From positions 1 through 64,000 of the forward strand of contig PMHJ01000023.1 in assembly GCA_003158175.1 (NCBI GenBank): 64,000 nucleotides of DNA, in the 5' to 3' direction. Origin of the DNA: Candidatus Cybelea septentrionalis (GTDB lineage: Bacteria > Vulcanimicrobiota > Vulcanimicrobiia > Vulcanimicrobiales > Vulcanimicrobiaceae). The position numbers and the translations under genes were made by a program. The notes beneath the pieces were generated by a model. The model was not told where the DNA came from and made no database searches. It saw only the letters and a list, made by a program, of their open reading frames with translations. Of the stretch, positions 8,923 to 17,082 are shown piece by piece; positions within the stretch are counted from its first letter, which is position 1, and each line of letters starts with the position of its first letter.

Positions 8923-9777
8923 GTGCAGCAAACACAAATCGTGCAAGACGAAGTCCAATCCAGCGCTCCCGCTCACCGATTGGGACGAGCGATCGTTTTG
9001 ACTTCGGGGAAAGGCGGCGTTGGAAAGACGACGACGACCGCCAATCTCGGTACGGCGCTTGCCCATCGCGGAGCACGCGTCGTCTTGGTCGATGCCGACG
9101 TCGGTCTTCGCAATCTGGACATCGTCTTAGGGCTGGAAAGCCGGGTCAAGCATCACTTGCTCGACGTTCTCGAAGAGCGCGCTTCTCTCGACGAGGCGTT
9201 GGTGCCCGGGAAGCACAGCGAACAGCTCTTCTTGCTCGCCGCAGCTCAGTCGCGTGAGAAGGACGAGGTGGATGCGGCGAAGATGAAAGCGCTGATTTCG
9301 AGCCTGCGCGAACGCTTCGACTACGTGCTCATCGACTGTCCCGCCGGAATCGAGTTGGGTTTTCGCAACGCGGTCGCCGGCGCGGACGAAGCCATCGTGA
9401 TCTGCACGCCCGAAGTCGCAGCCGTGCGCGACGTCGACCGCGTCGTCGGTTTGCTCGGCAATCGCTTCCGGCCGCAGCTCGTCATCAACCGGTTGCGCCC
9501 CAATCTCGTGAAGAAGGGCAAGATGCTTTCCGTTGAAGACGTCAACGCCATCCTGCGTCTCCCGCTGCTTGGCGTGATCGCCGACGAGCCCGACATTATC
9601 GTAACGACGAACCGTGGGGAACCGCTTGCTTTGCGTAAGGATACGCCGACCGGAGCCGCCTACCACGCGATTGCCGCACGCGTTGCCGGCGAAGACGTGC
9701 CTGCGCCGATGCCCGCGGCGCCCAAGGTGACGATCTTGGAACGTGTCGGCTCGCTCTTTGGAGCGAGGCGCGCATGA
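8923..9777 (+). CDS. minD: Septum site-determining ATPase MinD, second copy
   Basis: Paralogue of the preceding gene (284 residues). It has the same P-loop GKGGVGKTTT, DADVGLRNLDIVLGLE, and YVLIDCPAGIE motifs. It differs by a 23-residue N-terminal extension rich in Gln/Ser and by an Ala/Pro-rich linker before its C-terminal amphipathic helix (ILERVGSLFGARRA). Divergence between copies is spread over the whole protein, so this is an old duplication, not a recent tandem repeat. The start is GTG at 8923; the stop overlaps the minE ATG by 4 bases. Both ATPases are probably made together with MinC and MinE. Confidence 0.93.
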   Translation: MQQTQIVQDEVQSSAPAHRLGRAIVLTSGKGGVGKTTTTANLGTALAHRGARVVLVDADVGLRNLDIVLGLESRVKHHLLDVLEERASLDEALVPGKHSEQLFLLAAAQSREKDEVDAAKMKALISSLRERFDYVLIDCPAGIELGFRNAVAGADEAIVICTPEVAAVRDVDRVVGLLGNRFRPQLVINRLRPNLVKKGKMLSVEDVNAILRLPLLGVIADEPDIIVTTNRGEPLALRKDTPTGAAYHAIAARVAGEDVPAPMPAAPKVTILERVGSLFGARRA

Positions 9778-10178
9778 TCGACTTTCTCAAGAGGCTCTTC
9801 GGCCAGTCCAGCTCGAGCACGACCGCTAAGGAACGCTTGAGGCTCGTCTTGATGACGGATCATCTCGAGCTATCGCCGGAGTTGATCGAAGCGATGAAGA
9901 GAGATCTCGTCGACGTGATCTCGCGCCACGTCGAAGTCGATCGTGACAAGATCGAAGTCAACTTCGAACGGCAAGACAGCGCGCTGGCGCTGCTGGCAAA
10001 CATTCCGATCCTTTCCGTAAGCCGCCCCATCGGCAACCCCACGCTCGTGCCCGTGGAGACCGTGCCATCGCCTACCGCGCCCGACGTCGCGCAACCGCGC
10101 GTTCGTAAGCGTCGCCGCCGCGCGGCGAAAAAAGCAGCCGCCACGAGCGTGGCTCCGGCTTCCGCCGCAGCGCAATAG
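9774..10178 (+). CDS. minE: Cell division topological specificity factor MinE
   Basis: Stimulates MinD ATPase and drives Min patterning. The N-terminal amphipathic membrane helix is MIDFLKRLFG; the anti-MinCD segment includes AKERLRLVLMTDHLELSPE; the dimerisation domain includes VEVDRDKIEVNFERQD. The product has 134 residues, longer than the usual 80-90 because of a C-terminal Pro/Ala tail containing a basic cluster (RKRRRRAAKKAA). It overlaps the second minD by 4 bases. The basic tail could add nucleic-acid or membrane contacts, but that is speculation. Confidence 0.92.
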   Translation: MIDFLKRLFGQSSSSTTAKERLRLVLMTDHLELSPELIEAMKRDLVDVISRHVEVDRDKIEVNFERQDSALALLANIPILSVSRPIGNPTLVPVETVPSPTAPDVAQPRVRKRRRRAAKKAAATSVAPASAAAQ

Positions 10179-10192
10179 GAGATTTGCGTGCC

Positions 10193-10231
10193 CGCCATAG
10201 CCCTACAGGCTCCTAGGAGCCTCCTATGGCG
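10193..10231 (+). promoter_or_regulatory. Hairpin that buries the rodA ribosome site and start codon
   Basis: A perfect 16-bp palindrome (10207-10222) is nested inside an 8-bp outer stem (10193-10200 pairing with 10224-10231). The AGGAG ribosome site (10215-10219) lies in the inner stem and the ATG (10226-10228) in the outer stem. As RNA it would block initiation, so it may couple rodA to translation of the upstream genes or bind a regulator. The structure is seen directly; the function is inferred. Confidence 0.6.
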
Positions 10232-11359
10232 GTGACTGCATTTGGTAGCGGCGCAAGGCGCTACGTTCGAAACTTCAACTGGACGCTGGCTGTCGCCGGC
10301 ATCCTGATCGCATTGATCGGGTTGGTCTGCATTCGTTCCGCCGGATTGCATGCCGGCGATGCGGCCGGCGAGTTCAAAAAACAGATCCTGTACCTGGTGC
10401 TCGGCGTGGCGCTAATGCTCGGACTTTCGTTGGTCGATTATCGGACTTGGCAACGCTGGGCTCCGGCACTCTACATCGCCAATCTCGTCCTGCTGCTCTT
10501 CATCTTGCGTGGCGGCCACAGCGCAATGGGTGCGCAGCGCTGGATCTCGTTGGGACCGTTAGGAACTTTCCAACCTTCGGAACCGGCGAAGCTGTCCATC
10601 GCAATCGCGCTAGCGGCGGTGCTCTGCCGCGGGCGGTACGAAAATCTCCAAGACCTCTGGAAGCCACTTGCGACCGTGGCAATTCCCGCGCTCCTGATCC
10701 TCAAGCAGCCGGATCTCGGTACCTCGTTAGCTTTGGTGGCGGTGCTCACGGTAGAGCTCTTTCTCGCCCTGCCAAAACTCGGGGACTTTGCCATCTACGC
10801 GTTAGGAATGCTCGTCGTCGGGGCGGCGGCCGTCGGCACCAGCGCGGTTCTCAAGCCGTTCCAGCGCGCGCGGCTCTTCGTTTTTCTCAATCCCAAGGCC
10901 GACCCCGAAGGCTCGGGCTATAACCTCGCCCAGTCAAAGATCGCCGTCGGAAACGGCGAGTGGTTTGGGCGCGGAATGTACCACGGCACGCAAACGCAGT
11001 TGAACTTCGTTCCCGAACATTCGCGCGATTTTATCTTCACCGTGCTTGCGGAGGAATGGGGATTCGTCGGCACGATGATCGCGTTGGGACTCTACGCCGC
11101 AGTCCTCTACGCGGGAGTCCGCACGATGCTCGTCGCGCGTGACCGCTTCGGCTTCTTACTTGCCGGCGGGTTGGTCGGCATGCTGTTTTTTCACGTCCTC
11201 ATCAATGTCGGAATGACGGTGGGAATCATGCCGATCACGGGAATCCCGCTACCGTTCATGTCGTACGGCGGGTCGGCGATGCTCACGGATTTTGCTGCCC
11301 TGGGGATCCTCTTGAACATCTTTTCGCAACGGGACCGCAACGTCTTGGGCAACGCGTGA
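10226..11359 (+). CDS. rodA: Rod shape-determining peptidoglycan polymerase RodA (SEDS family)
   Basis: Glycosyltransferase that polymerises lipid II during elongation, working with a class B PBP. The 377-residue protein has about ten membrane segments. Family signatures are present: SLGPLGTFQPSEPAKL, GSGYNLAQSKIAVGNGEW, FVPEHSRDFIFTVLAEEWG and GIPLPFMSYGGSAM. RodA is favoured over FtsW because of length and the min/rne context, though the two are close. It lies 47 bases after minE and its start codon sits in a strong hairpin. No mreBCD genes are in view. Confidence 0.93.
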   Translation: MAVTAFGSGARRYVRNFNWTLAVAGILIALIGLVCIRSAGLHAGDAAGEFKKQILYLVLGVALMLGLSLVDYRTWQRWAPALYIANLVLLLFILRGGHSAMGAQRWISLGPLGTFQPSEPAKLSIAIALAAVLCRGRYENLQDLWKPLATVAIPALLILKQPDLGTSLALVAVLTVELFLALPKLGDFAIYALGMLVVGAAAVGTSAVLKPFQRARLFVFLNPKADPEGSGYNLAQSKIAVGNGEWFGRGMYHGTQTQLNFVPEHSRDFIFTVLAEEWGFVGTMIALGLYAAVLYAGVRTMLVARDRFGFLLAGGLVGMLFFHVLINVGMTVGIMPITGIPLPFMSYGGSAMLTDFAALGILLNIFSQRDRNVLGNA

Positions 11360-11578
11360 AGCCGGTTGGACGGACCGGAAGGTCCATTTTCCCGTGGGGA
11401 GGAACAAAGGAAGCAGTCAGGCCGGCAGGCTGCGTTTCGCAACGAAAGGCCGCCGGTAGAGGTTTATAACAACAAAGATTTTTTAAGGGCTCAAAGCAAC
11501 GCGGCGCAAAGCGCCGCCCGCACGGCGCACCGGAAGCGGTAGGCGCGGCGAGAAGCGAGCTCAACGATTGAGGATAAT
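11360..11578 (+). promoter_or_regulatory. Structured leader region upstream of RNase E/G gene
   Basis: This 219-base gap contains a small GGACC/GGTCC hairpin (11372-11385) followed by ATTTTCC, which could terminate rodA transcripts. Further on are an A/T stretch (11466-11486, with six T) and a GC-rich 7-bp hairpin with an AAA loop (11501-11517). Long structured leaders of rne genes are known in enterobacteria to mediate autoregulation by the enzyme; that this one does so is inference. No known riboswitch was recognised. Confidence 0.4.
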
Positions 11579-14176
11579 TTGTCGAGCGAGATATTGATCT
11601 CGAGCGACCCGTGGGAAAATCGGGTCGCCATACTCGAGGACGGTGGCTTAGCAGAGCTCTACATTGAGCGCGAAGAGAAGGTCATCGGCTCGATTTATAA
11701 AGGTAAAGTGCAGAACGTGCTGCCCGGCATGGGGGCGGCGTTCGTCGACATCGGGCTCGGACGAAACGCTTTTCTGTACGTCGACGACATCAACAAGCAG
11801 CCGCTAAACATCGGTGACGTCGAAATCACCCAGGGCCACGGCGGCTTCACGATCAGTGAGAAGGTCAAACGAGGCGACGACGTTCTCGTGCAGATCGTCA
11901 AGGAGCCGCGCGGCCTCAAGGGCGCGCGAATCTCGACGAACATCTCGCTGCCCGGGCGCTACCTGATTCTGATGCCGACCGGAAAGTACTCCGGTGTGTC
12001 GCGCAAGATCGATTCGGCCGACGAGCGCAATCGTCTTAAGAGCGTGATGAAGCGAATTCGCCCGGAAGGGATGGCGACGGTCGTTCGGACCGCAGCCGCC
12101 GGCGTCAGCGAGGCGGAACTGATCGCCGACCTGGGCGTGCTGATACGAATGTGGCACGGCATTCTCGAAAGGTACAAACGGGCGCAATCGCCGTCGTTGC
12201 TTCACAAAGACATGAACCTGATCTACAAGGCGGCGCGCGATTTCATCACGGCCGACGTCGAGCGGGTCTTGATCGACGACGAGGAGGAGTTCCGCAAAGT
12301 CCGAGATTTCCTGCAGTTGCTGGGCCCGCAGTATATCGATCGCATCGAGTATTACAACTCGGGCCGCACGCTCTTCGACGACTATAAGATCGACGCCGAG
12401 CTGCAAAAGCTCATGAAGCCGAAGATCAACCTCGCTTCCGGCGCTTCGATCGTCATCGAATCGACCGAAGCTCTCACCGTCATCGATGTGAACTCCGGCA
12501 AGTTTACGGGGGGACGCAATCTCGAGGACACGATTCTCAAGACGAACATCGAAGCGGCCGACGAGATCGCTCGCCAGGTGCGCCTGAGGGACATCGGCGG
12601 GATCATCGTCGTGGACTTTATCGACATGGCGTCGGAGGCGTCGCGCGAGAGAGTGATCAGGACGATGGAAGAGGTTCTGAGCCGAGACCGTACGCGCGCG
12701 ACGATTCAGTCGTTTTCAAACTTGGGATTGCTGGAGTTCACGCGCAAGCGGATCGGCAAGGACCTTGGCGCTCAACTGCGCGGCGCGTGCCCGACCTGCG
12801 CCGGAATGGGCAGCGTCATGTCGTCTCAATCGGTCGCCATCGAAACCTTTCGCCGCATTCGCGCCGAGGCGCGTAACGGCGCCTCCGGCGACGTGATCGT
12901 TCACGTCGCGCCGACGGTCGCCGTACAGATGGATTTTTGGTACGACGAAGAGTGCAAAGAACTGGCAAAGGCGATCGGCCGCCCGATTTTCGTGCGCGTC
13001 GACCCGATGATTCACCCGGAGAAGGCGCGGATCGAGACCGTCGCGGCGATCAAGCGGGAGAAGGAGCGCGCGGTTCGCGTTGGCGACGAGCACGAGGTCG
13101 AGTTGCTGCCGGGGCGGCTGCCTAATGCCACGTCGTCGGCCGCGGTGGTAGATGGACGAATCACTGAAGTAGAAAACGCCGCCAACAGCGCCGGCAACTT
13201 CGTGCGGATTCGCATCCTCGACGTGGACGGCGAACAGGACTATATCCTCGCCGAGATGGTTACAGCCGGAGCGAAACCTCGGCGCAAACGCCCAGCGCGG
13301 CGTGCCGAGGTCTCAGCAGCCGAGCAAACGCGCCAACTGCGCGAACTTGCCGAGGATGCGGCGCGTCAATCCGCGGCGCGTCCTCCAATCGGGATTACTT
13401 CGCTCACCGAAGAGGAAGAGGCGCAAGACAAGGCGCTGAGCGCAGAACGCAGGGGCGAGGCGCAACCCGACGCGATCATCATCGCCGAAGGGGCCGTGCA
13501 ACGTGCGACCGCCGAAGGCGACGGGCATCGAAAGCGCCGCCGCCGGCGGCGCCGCGGCGGACGCGGCCGCGACGAGACCGAGGAAACCACAAGCGCTCCA
13601 ATGACGAGCGCTCCGATGACGAGCGCCCCAACGCCGGCCGAGGCGGCCGCTGCTCCGGGCGACGGTTCGACGCAGCATCGGCGGCGGCGCCGCCGCCGGC
13701 GCGGACGCGGCGGTCGAGGCGGTCTCGGTCCAACGGGCGCCCCGATGCCGGATCGTCACATCTTCGAAGTGGGCGCCGATGGCGCGGCGCAGCCGACCGG
13801 CGCAACCGCACCGCCCGAGCCTTCCCGAGCGATCGCGACTCGCGGACAAGCATCGCCGCCCGCCGTCGAACCGCCTCCGCCAAGCTTGTCGGCGCCGGCC
13901 GAGAAGCCTAAGCTTACGAAACCGGCCCGCCGGCGAAAATCAGCGCGGGGGGCCACCGCGGAACTCGAAGGAGCGGCGAGCGCGATTGCCCTTCCCGCTC
14001 CCGATGAAAAATCAACGCGACGCCCGCGAAAAAAGGCGGTAATCGCAACGCCGGAGCCGGAACCCGTGGTCGCGACTAAGCCAAAGCGCGAGCGTAGCGC
14101 GGCACCCGCGGCAGATGGCGCAGTGAAAAAATCGCCGCGTAAACGCAGCGCCGCCGCAAAAAAATCGACCAGGTAG
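11579..14176 (+). CDS. rne: Ribonuclease E/G
   Basis: Endoribonuclease for mRNA decay and rRNA processing. The N-terminal part contains the S1 RNA-binding domain (about residues 36-120). Magnesium ligands are D303 (VIDVNSG) and D346 (VVDFIDM), and the Zn-link cysteines are C404 and C407 (CPTC). These residue numbers coincide with E. coli RNase E. The C-terminal third (from about 570) is disordered. It contains two poly-arginine blocks (near 655 and 702), a short SAPMT repeat and a Lys/Pro tail, probably an RNA-binding and degradosome scaffold. The start is TTG at 11579, with GAGG 5 bases before it; a GATAAT sequence overlaps that spacing. Confidence 0.93.
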   Translation: MSSEILISSDPWENRVAILEDGGLAELYIEREEKVIGSIYKGKVQNVLPGMGAAFVDIGLGRNAFLYVDDINKQPLNIGDVEITQGHGGFTISEKVKRGDDVLVQIVKEPRGLKGARISTNISLPGRYLILMPTGKYSGVSRKIDSADERNRLKSVMKRIRPEGMATVVRTAAAGVSEAELIADLGVLIRMWHGILERYKRAQSPSLLHKDMNLIYKAARDFITADVERVLIDDEEEFRKVRDFLQLLGPQYIDRIEYYNSGRTLFDDYKIDAELQKLMKPKINLASGASIVIESTEALTVIDVNSGKFTGGRNLEDTILKTNIEAADEIARQVRLRDIGGIIVVDFIDMASEASRERVIRTMEEVLSRDRTRATIQSFSNLGLLEFTRKRIGKDLGAQLRGACPTCAGMGSVMSSQSVAIETFRRIRAEARNGASGDVIVHVAPTVAVQMDFWYDEECKELAKAIGRPIFVRVDPMIHPEKARIETVAAIKREKERAVRVGDEHEVELLPGRLPNATSSAAVVDGRITEVENAANSAGNFVRIRILDVDGEQDYILAEMVTAGAKPRRKRPARRAEVSAAEQTRQLRELAEDAARQSAARPPIGITSLTEEEEAQDKALSAERRGEAQPDAIIIAEGAVQRATAEGDGHRKRRRRRRRGGRGRDETEETTSAPMTSAPMTSAPTPAEAAAAPGDGSTQHRRRRRRRRGRGGRGGLGPTGAPMPDRHIFEVGADGAAQPTGATAPPEPSRAIATRGQASPPAVEPPPPSLSAPAEKPKLTKPARRRKSARGATAELEGAASAIALPAPDEKSTRRPRKKAVIATPEPEPVVATKPKRERSAAPAADGAVKKSPRKRSAAAKKSTR

Positions 14177-14230
14177 GCACTAGGGTCCTCTTCCGGTGGT
14201 TACTTCGGAAGAGGACCTCCTGAGTAGTGC
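14177..14230. terminator. Large hairpin between convergent rne and S41 protease genes
   Basis: A perfect 12-bp stem (14184-14195 with 14206-14217) is enclosed by a 6-bp outer stem (14177-14182 with 14225-14230). It begins right after the rne stop and ends just before the stop of the minus-strand gene. It lacks a T tract, so it may act as a bidirectional 3'-end barrier rather than a canonical terminator. Confidence 0.55.
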
Positions 14231-14233
14231 TCC

Positions 14234-15601
14234 CTAGACGCCGTTCTCCGCGTTTAAGCGCGCAAGCTTCGCGTCGAGAAACTCGATGGCGCGCGTAAGC
14301 TGATCGTCCTTGGCGGGAGCGCCGAACTGCGCGTGTTTGTTTTCGGAAACGACGATGTCCGGCGTGATGCCGAGGTGATTGATGTCGCGATTGCGCGGCG
14401 TCAGATAGCGCGCGGTCGTGATCTTGATCGCACTTCCGTCGGGCAGCGGATAAATCGTTTGAACGACGCCTTTCCCGAACGTCTTCGTGCCGATAATCGT
14501 GCCGACGCTGCTATCTTGAATCGCGCCCGACGTAATCTCCGACGCGGAGGCCGTGTAGCCGTTGACGAGTACGGCCAATGGTATAGGGGAGATCGCCGTG
14601 TCGTCGGCGTCGAGCGTCGTAATGTTCGAGGCCCGCGACTCGACTGAGACGATCGGTCCGCTAGGGATGAACTTGGAGCTGACGGCGACGGCGGCTTCCA
14701 AATATCCGCCACCGTTGTCGCGCAGATCGAGCACTAAAGCGCGCGCTCCGTCGCGTTGCAGGCGATCGAGTGCGGTATTGAGCTCGTCTCCGGTGTCGCG
14801 GCCGAAGACCGTCAAAGCAACGTAACCGATCTTGCCGGGCAGCATTTTTTGGTAGACGCTGAGTTGATGAATCTTGGCGCGCGTAATCGCGATCGGGCTT
14901 GCCAAGCCGGCGCCTTCCCGCGAGACGGTCAACGTGACGTGCGTGCCTTCTTTTCCTCGAAGCCTTCCGCTTGCCGCCGGGAGGCTCATGCCTTTTGTGG
15001 AGGTGCCGTCGATGGCCGTGATCAGGTCGTCTTGCTCTATGCCGGCCTTATCCGCGGGCCCGTCGGGGACGACGTTCTCGACGGAGATGTACTTGCTCTT
15101 GTCGTCCACTTGAATGACGATTCCCGTTCCTCCAAAATCGCCGCCGTCGAGCCCTTGATTGAGGCCGGCGAAGTCTTTGGGCGAAAGGAAGACGGTGTAA
15201 CGGTCGTTGACGGATCGCATCATGCCGTCCAAGGCGATGTAACCGAGATCGTGCACGGTAAACTTCGACGAAGACTCCCTCGCGGCGTCGGCGATCTCCG
15301 CATCGATCTCGCGAACGTTGGTGCCGGAGGAGGCCCCCGCCCGCATCGCCGGCAGCTCCGCGTGTTTCACGCCCGCAGTTCGCATCGCCGAAAGTAAGGT
15401 GAGCCGAACGGAGTTGAGAACGATTTGCGGATCGACCTTTTTATAGAAGTTCTCCGTCAAATACGTGTAGCTTGTCGAGACTTCCCCAGCATCGGCGGCC
15501 GAGAGTTGCGGCGCCGCGGCCGATGCCGGCAAACGTAACGCAGAGGTTACCGCGACCGCGGCAAAGAGTAAGAGGGCGAGAGTGCGTTTCATAATCTCCA
15601 T
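14234..15601 (-). CDS. ctpA: S41 family carboxy-terminal processing protease (distal copy)
   Basis: Exported serine protease of 455 residues that trims proteins from the C-terminus. It has a signal peptide (LALLLFAAVAVTSALRLPAS). A PDZ domain starts near GGDFGGTGIVIQVDD. The catalytic domain has the S41 serine in YTASASEITSGA and the lysine in GTKTFGKGVVQ. The tail HLGITPDIVVSE is typical. The ATG at 15601 lies 2 bases after the preceding stop; the ATG 9 bases later (MKRTLALL) is also possible. It is the last gene of the ftsEX/envC/ctp series. Confidence 0.92.
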   Translation of the reverse strand: MEIMKRTLALLLFAAVAVTSALRLPASAAAPQLSAADAGEVSTSYTYLTENFYKKVDPQIVLNSVRLTLLSAMRTAGVKHAELPAMRAGASSGTNVREIDAEIADAARESSSKFTVHDLGYIALDGMMRSVNDRYTVFLSPKDFAGLNQGLDGGDFGGTGIVIQVDDKSKYISVENVVPDGPADKAGIEQDDLITAIDGTSTKGMSLPAASGRLRGKEGTHVTLTVSREGAGLASPIAITRAKIHQLSVYQKMLPGKIGYVALTVFGRDTGDELNTALDRLQRDGARALVLDLRDNGGGYLEAAVAVSSKFIPSGPIVSVESRASNITTLDADDTAISPIPLAVLVNGYTASASEITSGAIQDSSVGTIIGTKTFGKGVVQTIYPLPDGSAIKITTARYLTPRNRDINHLGITPDIVVSENKHAQFGAPAKDDQLTRAIEFLDAKLARLNAENGV

Positions 15602-15603
15602 GG

Positions 15604-17013
15604 TTAACGTAGGAGTTGGTGCAAACGTGCCTTAGCCGCGGCGAGTTGCTTGTCGGCCGGCGTGTCGACGAGGGTCGGGTTGGGATCTTGGTTGACGACG
15701 ACGTTCGGTTCGATTCCATGGTGTTGGATGTCGCGCCCGGCGGGGGTCAAATAACGCGACGTCGTGATCTTCAACGCGCCTTGGTCGGGAAGATCGAAGA
15801 TGCTCTGCACGACGCCTTTGCCGAACGTACGCGTGCCTAGGAGAGTCGCAAGATGGTAATCCTGCAGCGCACCGGCGGTAATCTCCGAGGCGCTGGCGGT
15901 GTATTTGTTGACCAGCACCACGAGCGGATGGAGTCCGCCGATGGCATCGCCGAGCGCATCCTCGGGCGTTCGCTCGCCGTCGCGCTGTATCGTCGAGACG
16001 ATCGTTCCTTGCGGAATAAAGAAGCTCGAGATCTCGACCGCGGCGTCGACGCGGCCACCGCCATTGTCGCGAAGGTCGAAGATGTATCCCTTGGCGCCCT
16101 TGGCCTTGCCATCGAGAAGCGCCTTGCGAACTTCTTGTGCCGACGTCGTGCCAAAGTCCGAAAGGCGGATGTAATCGATACCCTGTTCCATCTTAGCGCG
16201 GACGCTGGGAACGTGGATGATCTCGCGAACGATGGAGTAGGTTCGCTCGGCCCTCGGAGCGTCGTACGGGTGCGCTCGCAAGTGCACGACGGTTCCGGCT
16301 TCGCCGCGAATCATCGTTTCAACGTCATCGATTGGAAGGCTGCGAACCGGCTTGCCGTCGACGGTATCAACGACCTCGCCGGGCTTCACTCCCGCCTTAG
16401 CCGCCGGCATGTTCTCGATTGGCGCGACGACGATGCGACCGTCCTTGAGCTGACCGATGTAGACGCCGATGCCGCCAAAGTTTCCACCCGAGAGTGACTC
16501 GTTGAGTCCTTGGATCTCTCGCGGGGAGAGATAGACCGTATATGGGTCGCGAACGGATGTCATGATTCCGCGAAGCGCCGCCTCGGTAAGATCGTCGTCG
16601 CCACTTGTCCCCAAGGCCGTGCCGTAGTGCTGCTGTGCGTAGGCTAACAGACCGGCCGCGCGAGCGCCGTCCGAGATATCGTCTCCGTTGGCCGTTTGCA
16701 CGGGCAGCGATGCATCGCCGATCTTCTTGCTGCGCAAGAGATTCTTTATTGCATCGCGTTCGCCGTTGAGCGGAGTCTGCGGTGCGATCGGTTTGTAATA
16801 CTCGATCTCGAGTCGTCGCAGCGCCAGATCGGCGATAGCCGAGCCAGGTGCATCCTGCGAAGGAAGCAGAGCCCGTAAATCGCCGGTTGTAGCCACTTCG
16901 AGCACGGACTGCCCGGCGATTGCACCGGACCGGTAATCGACATAGAGTGCCGTCGCCGCCACAAGGGCGAGCGCGACGATTGCTGTCAGCAGAAGGCGGA
17001 TGGAAAGGCTCAT
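15604..17013 (-). CDS. ctpA: S41 family carboxy-terminal processing protease (proximal copy)
   Basis: Paralogue of the downstream protease, 469 residues. It has an N-terminal membrane anchor or signal (SIRLLLTAIVALALVAATALYV). The PDZ domain begins GGNFGGIGVYIGQLKDG. The S41 core has catalytic Ser in YTASASEITAGA and Lys in GTRTFGKGVVQ. ATG at 17013 is chosen because AGAGGA lies just upstream; a TTG 15 bases earlier would place that site inside the gene. Carboxy-terminal proteases of this type tune peptidoglycan hydrolases in other bacteria, which suits the EnvC-like neighbour. Confidence 0.92.
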   Translation of the reverse strand: MSLSIRLLLTAIVALALVAATALYVDYRSGAIAGQSVLEVATTGDLRALLPSQDAPGSAIADLALRRLEIEYYKPIAPQTPLNGERDAIKNLLRSKKIGDASLPVQTANGDDISDGARAAGLLAYAQQHYGTALGTSGDDDLTEAALRGIMTSVRDPYTVYLSPREIQGLNESLSGGNFGGIGVYIGQLKDGRIVVAPIENMPAAKAGVKPGEVVDTVDGKPVRSLPIDDVETMIRGEAGTVVHLRAHPYDAPRAERTYSIVREIIHVPSVRAKMEQGIDYIRLSDFGTTSAQEVRKALLDGKAKGAKGYIFDLRDNGGGRVDAAVEISSFFIPQGTIVSTIQRDGERTPEDALGDAIGGLHPLVVLVNKYTASASEITAGALQDYHLATLLGTRTFGKGVVQSIFDLPDQGALKITTSRYLTPAGRDIQHHGIEPNVVVNQDPNPTLVDTPADKQLAAAKARLHQLLR

Positions 17014-17082
17014 GGGTCCTCTTATCAATACCCGGCTCGAAGGGCCGCGAGTTTCTTCTTTGCGTAGATTACTTGATTAGTC

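Noticed and set aside
11367-11440. Possible SRP RNA or RNase P RNA because of GGAAGG and GGAAGCAG sequences
   Set aside because: The conserved helices and their order cannot be found; the resemblance is limited to short purine runs.
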